64,000 nucleotides of DNA from Citrus sinensis. Lineage: Eukaryota; Streptophyta; Magnoliopsida; Sapindales; Rutaceae. Under the pieces are notes generated by a model that saw only the letters and a program-made list of their open reading frames with translations, was not told the origin of the DNA and made no database searches. Of the stretch, positions 37,461-49,002 are shown piece by piece. Positions within the stretch are counted from its first letter, which is position 1; each line of letters starts with the position of its first letter. The stretch spans positions 24,285,501-24,349,500 of the forward strand of contig NC_068556.1 in assembly GCF_022201045.2 (NCBI RefSeq), given 5' to 3'. A program made the position numbers and the translations under genes.

Positions 37461-37739
37461 TTTACTAAATATGTATAACTTAAAAAAGTTTGTGCTATAA
37501 ATCTCACACTTACAAATAAATATTTATAAATAACTCATTCCTTATAATTAAATAAGAAGAATACTCAATCAAGTCCCTTATCTTGAATAACTAAAATACC
37601 TTGTCTCATCAACTTATTTACTCGAATAAATTAATTGCGAAAATCGAAATTCTATTTTAGTGATAGTCTATTCTATACAAATTTACAAACTACATGCTCT
37701 TATTCCGAAAATATATATTAAAAAAAACAGGGACTCCGA

Positions 37740-37965
37740 TGTTAAAAACCCGAGCTATTAGTGACAGAGAAGAAGAGAACGGTAAGGCGGGCAGCCGCGG
37801 TCAGCTTCACTGGGCAGGCCCATCTCTGCCAATGACGTACACATTCTTTCTGGGCCTTCGACCTGTCACTGACAGCGTCCATCAGTGCACAGCCCAGTGC
37901 CTGTGGCCGCCCACACTCAATTTTTTCCCCCCTTTATAAATCTTTGCTTCCTCCCCACTTTTCCC
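37740..37965 (+). promoter_or_regulatory. GC-rich promoter with TGGGC motifs and TATA box
   Basis: This island stands out from AT-rich surroundings. It has several TGGGC/GCCCA motifs (near 37813, 37820, 37853 and 37892), which resemble TCP-bound site II elements, and a TATA box TTTATAAAT at 37933-37941. The downstream leader is pyrimidine-rich with (CT)n at about 38012-38037. The arrangement is typical of a plant promoter firing to the right, into the small gene at 38068. Confidence 0.55.
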
Positions 37966-38067
37966 TTCCATCCTTCGCTCACTTTCTTCTTCTAATTATT
38001 CTCCTTCTTCCTTCTCTCTCTCTCTCTCTCTCTCTCTAACTCTTTTAAAAAAAAAAAAATCTCAAAA

Positions 38068-39035
38068 ATGAAAAAAAGACCCAAAATTTTACCAGGTATG
38101 CCAAATTTTTCATTCTTAGCACTAACGTCACACTTGTATTCTGTTTCTTATTTATTTTTATTATTATATAGTTGCAAAAAACTTTTATGTTCTTGCTTGG
38201 CATGTAAATAAACATATATAACTACTTGATGTTGTGTTTGATGTACATGTACTTCTGTTTTGCGTACAGTAAAAATCATGCATGGAAGCAAAAACAAGAA
38301 AGCAGCAGCAGCTGCCGCCAGGGATGGACTCGTGATGGCCAGCTTTGAATTGGGAGCTAGGGTATCCATTTCAATAGCTGCCTCCCGTTCATCCTAATTT
38401 GGTGCTATCCTACCTGAGCTTTTTCAATAATTTTTCTTGATTTTTTTTCAAGTTTTTTTTTTCTTTTGTGTCTTCTTGACCTTGTAAGACCTTTTCTTGA
38501 CCTTGTAAGACCCCGTGTTGTGTTCTTTCCGTTTATTTTTCGTTCCGTTATAAATTCTGTATCTCAACTTTCTGATATAGGATTTAATCTCCGTTCTTCC
38601 CCGTTTCCGCCCAACTCATCTTCTCCTTCCTTGTCTATCCCTCCTGAGCTGTTTGAATCATAGTAAAAATAATTTACGCATCTTTCCTCAATTATCCAAT
38701 TCAATGAAGGCCTTAAATTCCAATGTGGGGTTTCATTAATTTAATGTATAAATTAGGAGGAAAATGTTTCAACTTCGAAGAGTTGTTGTTGTTGTATTGT
38801 ATGTAAAGATGAGTAATAAATGAATGAATGAATGAATTAATTAATTAAAAGTGTTTTTGTAATTTTATCATCTTTGTTATCATGTGTGCAGAAATATTAT
38901 GCTGCTGCCAGGCATCAGTTTCGTTGTTTTTTATGTTGTTGTATGAGAATTAAACAGAAAGAGAGAATAAATATTCTTTCAGATCTGTCTGCGCAACAAG
39001 TTCCCCTCGTGACTGCTCCTGTATGTGCAGCATAG
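38068..39035 (+). CDS. Possible novel small three-exon gene, 87 residues
   Basis: Model: exon 1 38068-38095, exon 2 38270-38361, exon 3 38892-39035. Borders are CCAG|GTATGC, GTACAG|TAAAA, GCTAGG|GTATCC and a T-rich tract ending GTGTGCAG|AAATA. Phases close to 88 codons. The peptide starts MKKRPKILPVKIMHGSKNKK, then has an Ala6 run, GLVMASFELGAR, then KYYAAARHQFRCFLCCCMRI and ends APVCAA. It is basic and Cys-rich in the middle, with no signal peptide. If intron 2 is retained the frame instead ends after exon 2 at a TAA near 38397 (51 residues). I do not recognise it. The TATA box 135 bp upstream supports a transcript, which could also be non-coding. Confidence 0.35.
38471..38513. repeat. Short tandem duplication in intron 2 of the small gene
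   Basis: TTCTTGACCTTGTAAGACC occurs twice, at about 38472 and 38494. It is a local duplication of ~20 bp. Confidence 0.7.
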
Positions 39036-41235
39036 ATATCCACAGTACAGTATTATTGGGGAGTAAATTAATTCAAAAGCACTTTTTATACCAAAGAAAC
39101 GTTCTTCAGAAAAAGCTGATTTCCTTGAAAGTGCTTTCCCACTCCTCATTAATGTGATGAGGTCAGAGCCAATTTCTTGGGTTAAAAGGAAATAATAACA
39201 ACTTGAACCCAAAAAAAGATGAAAGAGAGATGGAATTGAGTTAATTTACTGATTTTGACTGTCTTGCTTTTGATTTATTTTCTTCTTTCATGCAAGACAA
39301 GTTACATGAAAGTGAGTTGGCTCTCACTTTGGAAGTTGACATGTCCCAAACTGTAAGCTCATTTTTGTTACAAATTTACAGTAGTGTTTATTAAAATAAC
39401 ATATACATGCATGCGTATAGATACAGGTTAGTTTTACAAACTGTAAGTTATAGACATGCATGCATATATATATAGATCCCTTTAATTTTTGCCTGATATT
39501 TAATAATTTACGTACAAATATATATATTTTCATCTGATCTTCACTCAAATATAATGATAATTCATGACAATTTTTTTTTATAGTTTAGTCTGGTCAAAAA
39601 TCAAATTCTAACTTAATTAAAAACCCTTTGTTTAATATTTGTTTGCGTATACTAAATTGAGGGGATTTATATTTCATGATTCCAAGAACTTGTATTTATC
39701 ATTTTTTTTCCCAATTCAACTTGACATAATTTTATCCTAAAAGATTCCCTTACAACATTGGAAATATGTCACATCGATGGTTTAAATATAGTAAGAAATT
39801 TCAATAGGTGGCCATTTTATTATGCCTAATTCTTAATTATTATTCGTGTAAACAATGGTAGATGCCCTACCTGAGAGAATATTTTGATTCGACGTGTCCC
39901 CAACCCCATGATGAAAAAATACAATAAGTTTGTATAGTGAATGCGATGTTTATGGATAAAATTTAAGTGATGTTATATCTCGGACATGTCACATGGAAAA
40001 CTTTATGACATTTTATGTTCTTTGATCATTAATACCCATTACCCGCAAAATGAATACTATCCACATACTTTTTTCACTGCTCAAAATTTGTAGATATGCA
40101 GTTCATGTGGTAACTATTCACGGCACTTGTTATAGGGGGAAAAAAATGCATAAAAGCCCCACTAAATATAGATTTGTTTTTTTTTTCCCAAGCTTTATTC
40201 ATGAACTTGTGTGAAATCACGAACTTGTGAAACTATTTTCAATATGTAGTTGTTCTTTCAGTAGATATTACGTCTAAAAATTTGGATTTTATGCTTATTT
40301 GAGTTGTACTAAAGTTTTAAATATCATGTGCTATGGGTGGTGGGTGCATTTATACAAACATGGTTCAGATTTAGTTAATCTTACATTTTATACAAACATG
40401 AAATCTAAGTCCTCGTACCAAACTTATTACAATATCTATTCAATTAAGCTATATGTAATAGATAAATGGTTTGGAACAAAGAGGAATACAATAGTGTTTT
40501 GTAGCAAAAGAGAACAATCAGCGGTGTTTTGCTGCAAAATAGAACAATATAGACTAATATTTTAGCACAGAAAGATAATGTATTGTTCCAATTTACTTTC
40601 TATTATGTGCGAACATCAGTTAACGAGAATGTTAACATAGATTTCTAGGACCTACAACAATCTCCTTTCGATATATATGATGACTTCTTTTTTAATACTT
40701 TGAACTGAGGTCTCATTTTCCAGTCAATTTTCATCTTGTTATTCTTACTTTTTAGAATTTAGAGTCCCAGAAAGGAGTCATAGATTTAGTGAATTCAAGC
40801 ACAAAATGATGGTGTCCACAAGTGGGCATTTGAAAAAGTTCAATGCCTTTGTGCCTTGTCGTCCCCTCACTGAATAGTATCCATTTTACCCCTCTTTGCC
40901 TTTTTCTGCTGGCATGCAATGAAGCAAATGAAATGTGACAACATAAAAAAGCTAAAAGAATGATCACTTTTGAATCATTGAATGGGAATTGAGGGAGGAA
41001 GCAGATCCATCATTTCCCTTATATCCCGATTGAGCACTTTGTGTTAGGTACAAGCAGCAACTGGGGGCCATGTTGTTTTTCAAACTTTTTACCATCTTTG
41101 GGTAGCATGCTAACATGGGCTCATTCATTATGCCTTCTTTCTATTTATTTACTTTTTTCTCAAATCATTCCTTCCACGACCTCTCAATAATGCCTTGATG
41201 AAGAAAATATTACAGCAATGCTTTGATTTTGACAG

Positions 41236-41273
<38 letters not shown>

Positions 41274-44200
41274 GACTCGTGATGATACAAGATGCTTTGA
41301 ATTACAAGTGTTTCTCGTAAGGAAATTAGCTCACATGTATGTTTCAATTACAGTATCCAAGAAAATTGTCACCACTTTCTTTCTTCGCCAGATTAAGTAA
41401 TTGTAGCTATATTTATGCTGGGTTGTTGATATATATAAATCTAGTTCATTTAGGTCGCACTTATCAGCAAAATTTTCTTAAAACGATATAATTATTTATT
41501 ATATAGAATATAGAACAAAGTTCGAGAAAACATAATGAGGTTTAATTAAAACTAAAGGAAAAATATAAAGCAAGAAAGACAGAAAAATCACAAAAAAAAA
41601 AAAAAAGAGTAAATATTGCCAACAGAGCACAAGAAGAGCCGAAAGATAAAACAAAACCTGGTGGAGGAAGCTGCTTTCACGAATTTGAAATATGTGTACG
41701 CATTTTAGCCGATTCTGGTGAGTCCTTTTGTTTTTTTTAGGTCCCCTTCAGCTTTTTGGTCCTGGAGACTGTTGCTATAAGCACCCGACTATTATCCTAG
41801 ATACACTTCCCATTCTGGCTTGGAATTGGGCCAACTTTTGTACTTTTAAAATCAATCGGGCCAGAATCAAACTCTTCCAATCTTGAAAACTCCTCCTCTA
41901 CGCAAATTAAAAAAAAGAGAGGCGGGGGCGAGGAAATGAAGCAGCTCACATGTATTGATGATGATTGCAATCTATCCGCCTGGAACAAGAGAAGCAGAGA
42001 ACTGACGTGGTGCATTTAGAATAATTTTTTTGGGCTTTCCTATGTGGTCCATGACACTTTAAAACCCAATCAATGAAGGCCCATTTTTTACATATTGTTA
42101 CCAGTAACCTTATCGCGCGCCCTATTTTTGAAACATTGCCAGAGGAAATTATATAAATTGATAAATATGAATTTTTTTTTTCACAAATATTAATTTAACT
42201 TGATTAATATGTCTTCACATATACAAATCTGACCCTAGTACCCCAACTATCTTAAGATCATGGTCAATGAGACACACACCACTACAAGAAAAAAATATGT
42301 AGGGTAGCATTTGAAAAACTTTCCTGAAAGTAAATAGTAGCGCGTGTGTGCGCGCGCACACATCTATATCCAAAATAATTTTGAAACACAATGAAAAAAT
42401 AAATTAACTATTGATAGGAATTTTGCTATGATATGTAGGTTTATAATTTAATTAGTTTATTTTAGATGCTATAAGAATGTAAATTGTAATTTTTTTGTCT
42501 TTTTATAATTTTCATCAAGGGAAGAGTTAAGTGGGACTTCATGAGAGTTTTAAAGGGATGTTAGAAGCTCCATTAATCTTGAATCTTTAGGAAGATTATT
42601 TTATTAATCAAATTACTTGGAAAATGAAACCACTAATTGTTCTTTAATAGAATGATTTTGACCATTATTTTAAACTCAGAAGCTTCAAATATCTTCGGCA
42701 ACTAAACAAAATCCATTTGATTGAAGACACCCACACGAATCCATCTCTTAAATTTCAATAATTTTTTTTAATAGCTATTTGCATGATCTATGAAGTAGCC
42801 CATTGCGCGCACGCTAAAAATTAAGCAGCAAAAATGGATTTGATGTGGACTTATTGATCAGATTAATTAAGTTAATTAAACTTGACTTTAATTAATCTAA
42901 TTTTAGATTTTGAAACTTCCTCAACTATCAACTACCCAAATGACAAAGACATTAATATTTTTGATATTATTCCATCAATTTTCTATCATTTTCCAGATGT
43001 TTCATTCAGAAAAAGAAGTTGAAAACTCAACATTTGCTAACCTCCAATAATAAAATAGCCATTATGTAATTAATATTTTATGAACATATTAATATAATAA
43101 CATATCGTTTAATTTTATAATACATTGTACCTATGCAACAGCAAATCTCGAGATAGAAGCTGGCAGCTCTTGATGATGCAAAAATAGTGTTTTTATTTTT
43201 ATTTTATATACTTAGTTCTCATTCTTTAAGGCTCGAGCTAAGAAGGAAAAAAAAACCTTTAAAAATAAAAATAAATTAGTTTTATCTTTTTAAAAAGAAC
43301 ATATAAAATAAAATAAAAATCGGTCACCATTTCGAATATGATTGTTAAGCAGCCAATTGATTAAAGCCTAGTTAGGTGGTGAGATAACGTCTATGAAAAT
43401 TTATCAGTTGTTGTTGTCTTTAATTGTTTTTTCCAATTTTAAATTTGTTTCAGCTTATCAAAATCAAACTTTTTCAAAAGTTATTGTGCCATAATATTTT
43501 ACAGAAATATCTAAAGAGATTCAATATTTTTAATCTTGTCATTTTTTTTAATGCAGAGAAAGAGTGCAGTTATTCTTCGAAATAGAGTTGCTTTATAAAA
43601 TAACATTAATGACGAAAATATAAAAATTATCCTGAAATATTTGTAATGATTCATGGGTTAAAAAAAAAACAATTATTGGATGTCTTCAAAATGAAAATTT
43701 AATAAATACTTAGCATGCATCTCTGTGTAAATGTATTATTGTTGACGGGGGTTGGAAACTCTAAATTTTCACTTGCAAATCATCGTGCAACGTGGCAACT
43801 GACCGATTCTGAACTAAAAGAGAGAAGAAGAGAAGGAACCTTCTGGTTTTTAATTCCTACAAGGCAAATGTGGGATTGTGGGATTTTTTATGGGAACGTG
43901 CAAACCCTAGACTTGGTTTAAAAGTCAACAACAACTTTAATCCCAAAGTTTTAAGGCATATTCTATTTTTAGAAAGAGATTAGGTGTCCCTGATCTATCA
44001 ATAATTAATTATCTTAATTATAAATAATTGCCACATTAAGGAGAGTTCTCTTATTATAAAGTTCAATCCATTATTGTTTCATATTTGCTCATCAACCTCG
44101 TTATCCACTCAAATTAAATATATATTTATCCACTGATAATATAAAAATTTAACTTTACTTTTGCTTAGATAATGTCATGTATAAGCATTAACTTTATTTT

Positions 44201-45350
44201 TCTATTCACATTGACACCTATGGTCTATAGTTTAATAATTACTTCGGATCATTAAACCTGTGATGACTCTATTAAATAATGAAAATTTGGTCATATCTAT
44301 CTTATTGGTTCGGATTTAATATGCATTAAAGTAGATTTACTGATAAAATCTCAAAATCAACTTATTTGACAAGAATTTTATAGTAATAATTCTTTTTAGA
44401 GATTTTTTTTAATGATACAATCTTCATATATTAAAATTTAAAAACAATTCTTAAGTTATGTTTCATGTAATTTATAGCCTGTTTAATCCAATAGATGAGG
44501 TTGAATTTATGAAAAAATAGTAATTAATTAGATTGGTTAAATTTATGGGCTGTAACTCACGCAAACCATATAAGTTAAGGAGACTCAAATCTAAATCTAT
44601 ATGTTAATAGTATAGTCAGATACCAAATTACGATCAAGCATGATTTACAACCACCAAATGAGACTACATCTTCACACAACAAACGTCGGGAAAAAAAAGG
44701 GGTTAGAAGAGATGTTGAAACCCTAGTTTGAAACAAAAATGGAAAGAATCAATAGACTTGGTTTGCAATTCTAGGCTCGAGAAACGAGCACCCCGAAAAA
44801 GCTTACTTGCATAGGAAGCATGGAATGTGTCCGAGAGAGAGAGAGAGAGAGAGGAGGGGTTAGGTTTCATTTTTATGAACAACTTGAGGCAATGTGTTAT
44901 GCGAGTCAAAGAATTGGCTAACATAAAGGTGATTAAAAGCAAAATTAGGTCAAGAAAAGCATCTTAAAAAGGCAACGAAAAGAAAATCATCCCATAGGCC
45001 TGCCTAAACCTATACTTGCAGGTTGAAATTTTTTGGTATACATTATGAAAATAAATGTACCTTTGAAAAAAAAAACAAAAAAATATTAGAGCATACTTTT
45101 CTTATGTGAGCTGTATACATCAAAACACGTCCTCATATTTATTAATGCATATCCGAATTAGATTTCAACCTGACTATATAAAAGCTTGTCTCGAGAGACT
45201 CTGACACAGTTCTCAATAGACTTGTAATACAAAAGAAAAAAGGTTAATTAAAGAGAGTCAAACTCAAAGCGTAGAAAGTCAACGTGCTTTTTATGACAGG
45301 ATTTTGCTAGTTGTACTTCACCCAAATCCAAGTCTCAGGATTCCTGAATC
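39036..45350. other. Gene-poor intergenic stretch left of GA2ox
   Basis: No supported gene. Microsatellites: (GA)n at about 41240-41272 and 44832-44853, and a GT/GC alternating run near 42343-42361. ORFs at 40299-40565, 41797-42015, 43715-43921 and 44703-44942 have no domain. The last one overlaps the GA repeat. Confidence 0.4.
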
Positions 45351-45355
45351 CTCAT

Positions 45356-45367
45356 TTTTATATAAAT
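45356..45367 (+). promoter_or_regulatory. TATA box of the GA2ox gene
   Basis: TTTTATATAAAT lies 85 bp before the chosen ATG, with a CT-rich leader between. A second TATA-like site (CTATATAAAAG) is at about 45175. The nearer one fits a normal leader length. Confidence 0.5.
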
Positions 45368-45451
45368 CTCCCCTCTCCCTCACTCGCTCTGTGTGTCTCT
45401 CTATATCAGTCACTCGAAAAAAGGTTCTGATATTTCATGCAATTAATAGCA

Positions 45452-48400
45452 ATGGTGGTAGCCTCACCAAATCCTGTGAGAAATGAGAAAATCCTGGCTA
45501 TTGATCTTCCTATGATTGATCTTTCAGCTGATAGATCAGAGGTGGGAAAGCTCATTGTGAGAGCTTGTGAGGAGTATGGTTTTTTCAAGGTGATAAATCA
45601 TGGGGTTCCTGAGGGTGTTATTGCAGAAATGGAACAAGAAAGTGTTAATTTCTTTGAAAAGCCATTAGCTGAAAAGCAACGAGCTGGCCCTGCTAATCCT
45701 TTTGGTTATGGCTGCAAAAATATTGGTTTTAATGGTGATATGGGCGAAGTTGAATTTCTTCTTCTTCATACAAATCCTCTCTCCATTGCTCAAAGATCCA
45801 AATCCATCTCTAACGACCCTTCAAAATTCGGGTACCCTCAACTAATTATTCTCTCTTTTTTTTTTCCCCTTCCTTTTGCATGCATACTCTCCTTTTGTTT
45901 AGTTTAAGTTTTGTACATGGCAAGAAGTTGGTCATACTGATCAGTCCTATTCATGCATGTTATGATGGTTTTATTATAGATTTTCTTTTTGTAAAATAAA
46001 ATAAAATATTGGACCAAGATTGTCATATTAATGGAATTAATCTACATACTTGTTGCCAGCTTTGCTTTGCTTGTCCAACTTGATGAGTTTGTAAATCTTG
46101 GTGATGGTAATTAGCTGGGCATGATTTTTGTGAAGTTTCATACACATGTAAAACTTTGAAAGTGTCTATGCATATATAATATTGATCCATGCATGCTTCA
46201 ATTGATTAGTATTTTAGTTCCCTCCCTCGAACTTTGTTTTGAAAACAGAAAATTGTTTTTAAAAAAACCCTAACTAATTAGTATATACTTTAATTCCCTT
46301 CCTTGAACTCTATTTTTTGAAAACAGAAAATTGTTTTTAAAAAAACATAACCAACACCCACTAGAATATGTCTTTTCCTGAATTAGATAAAAAGATGGAA
46401 AATATGAACTTGTTCTAGACCAAGATTGTCATATCAACGCAATCAGTCTACATACATGAACTTGGTTTTTTTTTTTTTTTTGGGTTAAATTCAATGAATA
46501 ACGAGTCGTATGGGATAAATAAAAACTTTCCCGTAAATTTGGATTGAATTTGTCAGAGAAACTTTCCTTCCGTGTAACACACAGGGACTAGTCATTCAGT
46601 GGGTGAAAAAGAGGAGAAAAGATTGATCCACTTTTACAGAATGTAAGTCAGAGATAGGTAAAGCTAGTACAAGCTAAATTTGAGACACATATTTTGCCTG
46701 ATGCAAAGAAATCACTAGCAATAGAAAAAGAAATAGATATTGCGTTTTTTTTACTCATTATTGGAAGAAGAAAATACAGTAGATAGCAAGATAGAAAGCA
46801 CTAAAAATCTAGATAGCCATGATAGCCATGATAAGCTAATAAATGAAAGTATGAAACTAGCCATAATAGCCTAGAATTAGAAAATTGCATGCACGACAAT
46901 AACAAGCACGAAAGCAACAACCAAGACTGAGAAATTTTAAGTGATAATGAAATAGATGAATACTTGCAAGATGTCGTGAATATAGAAAAAGAATTAGAAT
47001 GCATAGAATGTGAGGAGTGGCCTGAGGATATTAGAAAAAAAAGTAGAAGAGTTTGAACAATTAAAAATAAGAGGTAATGATTCAATTACCTTCATTTACT
47101 TTAATTTTTTAAAGTAATGATAGATAAATCAGCTAATAAAAAGAGGAGAGCAAAAGAGAAAAAAAAAGTAGAAGAGTTAGAACACTTAGAAATAATATAT
47201 AATAATTCAATTAGAAAAAATAATAGTGAAGTATATAAATTACAAATAATTAATTCAGATATAACAATAAAAACTCAAGATGCAGCGTATAGTTTAGAAG
47301 ATAGAATTGAATTTAAAATTCATATAAGTGAATTATTAGAAATAAACTTCAATCAAATCAAGGATGAATAACAAAAATTTTGAACCCAAAAAATAGAAAA
47401 AAGTAACAGCAGTTTCTTCTCAAAGACTTCTTACCAAAAGAAGCAAAGCCAAGATGCATGTGGTGAGAACCAAAAAGGCAAAGGGATTTATTTTTTATTT
47501 TTTTTATTTTAAACAAACTATTATTACAGGCATCATCAGCTTCGTCACCGTTATACTGATACAGTATAGCTAACCCTACTTCTGCTTCTGCTGGTGCTGC
47601 TACCGCAACTTGTTTAACGTGTGATATTATTTACGACAGGTCAGCGATGAATAATTACATACGAGCAGTTAGAGAGTTAGCATGTGAGATATTGGATCTA
47701 ATGGCTGAAGGATTGTGGGTCCGTGACCCATCATACTTCAGTAAGATGATCAGGGACGTTGAAAATGATTCATTTTTCAGAATTAATCACTACCCATCTT
47801 GTTGCAATAACAACACTACGAGGGTTGGATTTGGGGAGCACTCTGATCCTCAGATCCTGACTATCTTGAGATCCAACGACGTGGGTGGCTTGCAAATTTC
47901 TCCTGATCATGGTGTGTGGATCCCAGTGGCTCCTGATTCCGCTGCGTTTTGTGTAAATGTCGGTGACGTGCTACAGGTAAAATCTAGATTCTCTATCTTG
48001 TGGTAATCATAACAAAAGCAAAATAAAAAAGTTGAGTTTGATTCGACTGATTGGAAACTGTGGAACTGATGTATTGGGAATCAGATTTCTTTTGCGAAAT
48101 CTACGCTGCAGCTTTGAATTCGATGAAACTGTGGGTCCCCCATCAGTTTCTGTCCAATGGAAATTGAGTATTTAATCAATGTTAATGATTCTGTGGGCGA
48201 CGTTAAGTTACGGCCGTTATGTGTTTTTATTGCATTTCGCTGCAGGCTATGACCAATGGGAGGTTCGTAAGCGTGAGGCATAGGGCTTTAAGTTACTCAA
48301 GCCAGTCGAGAATGTCAATGGCCTATTTCGGGGCACCAGCCCTACAAGCGAGGGTCAGTGCCCCTCCAGAAATGGTGACAACCAACAGGCCTTCTCTTTA

Positions 48401-48518
48401 TAGGCCATTCACCTGGGCCGAGTACAAAGCAACTGCTTATTCCCTCAGCCTTGGAGACAACCGCCTTGATCTCTTCATAAATTGCAAAGATGATGATCAC
48501 AAAAAGTTGCTCGATTGA
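45452..48518 (+). CDS. GA2ox6-like: Gibberellin 2-beta-dioxygenase (C19 class, GA2ox6-like)
   Basis: Three exons, 45452-45831, 47640-47976 and 48246-48518, give 329 residues, the length I recall for AtGA2ox6. The start [13 protein letters not shown] matches the family; an upstream in-frame ATG at 45437 adds five residues. The N-terminal DIOX_N part has [18 protein letters not shown] and [20 protein letters not shown]. The 2-oxoglutarate/Fe(II) core has iron ligands H194 and D196 (GFGEHSDPQ) and H251 (SVRHRAL), with 2-oxoglutarate-binding R261xS263. The enzyme inactivates bioactive and precursor C19 gibberellins by 2-beta-hydroxylation in the cytosol. All catalytic residues are present. Intron 1 is ~1.8 kb and repeat-filled. 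Confidence 0.95.
46204..46346. repeat. 72-bp tandem duplication in GA2ox intron 1
   Basis: Two copies starting ATTAGTAT (46205 and 46277) share TGAAAACAGAAAATTGTTTT and flanking CCCTNCCTNGAACT-type text. A second duplicated phrase, ACCAAGATTGTCATAT plus TCTACATAC, occurs at about 46013 and 46419 on either side. The intron has grown by local duplication. Confidence 0.75.
46600..47390 (+). other. A-rich coding-like remnant in GA2ox intron 1, possibly an old viral or retroelement insert
   Basis: The plus strand is strongly A-biased (AAA, GAA, ATA codons) and shows Lys/Glu-rich, coiled-coil-like frames, the longest 47117-47371 (84 codons), with stops between them. A ~50-bp coding block is duplicated (about 47038 and 47162). 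The A-rich, acidic/basic pattern recalls gag or coat-region DNA of plant pararetroviruses (Caulimoviridae) or retrotransposons, but no reverse transcriptase, protease or zinc knuckle is present and I cannot confirm the origin. It is broken and non-functional as it stands. Confidence 0.3.
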
Positions 48519-49002
48519 TGAATTTTGAGGCATCTTCTGAATCCGGCCACCCACGGAAGGACAGTTTTGTTTATAATCAATCAATGCTATTGCTACCTAT
48601 ATATTTTGCATACAGGAACAAGTACATGGGATTAGGAAAATATGGCGTTGTAGTAATCGATGTAGTTTAGCTGTTAAGCGAAAAATGTTCCGTTCAATGC
48701 TCGCTCTTTTGCTCTTTGTTGCTGACTACTTACAATACCTCAAAACTAAAGCTGAAACAACCAATTTAGCAGGCACATCATGAAAGAAGAGCAAATACAT
48801 ATATAAAGTAATGTGCATTATCCAAATGAATCTGTAGCTGTGTTAGCGGCAATTAAAAAAATAGCCGACTAATCGAAACAGTCAGATACAGGAATGTTCA
48901 TAGTTAAAAAATGAAGTTCTCTGGGAACATATGCTTTTTCTGCTATGCTAGTACAGGCTGCAAAAGGCAGTGAAGACTTAACTTCACACAAGATGTTTTG
49001 CA
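48519..49002. other. Convergent 3' region of GA2ox and invertase
   Basis: The 484 bp between two converging stop codons holds both 3' UTRs. No clear terminator logic is visible beyond AT-rich sequence. Confidence 0.5.

Noticed and set aside
38880..39360. miRNA precursor downstream of the promoter at 37740
   Set aside because: No long stem with a known miRNA sequence could be found by eye; a folding search would be needed.
41232..41272. miR156-like stretch GACAGAAAGAAAGAGAGAG
   Set aside because: It differs from the mature sequence, has no opposing arm and is part of a GA microsatellite.
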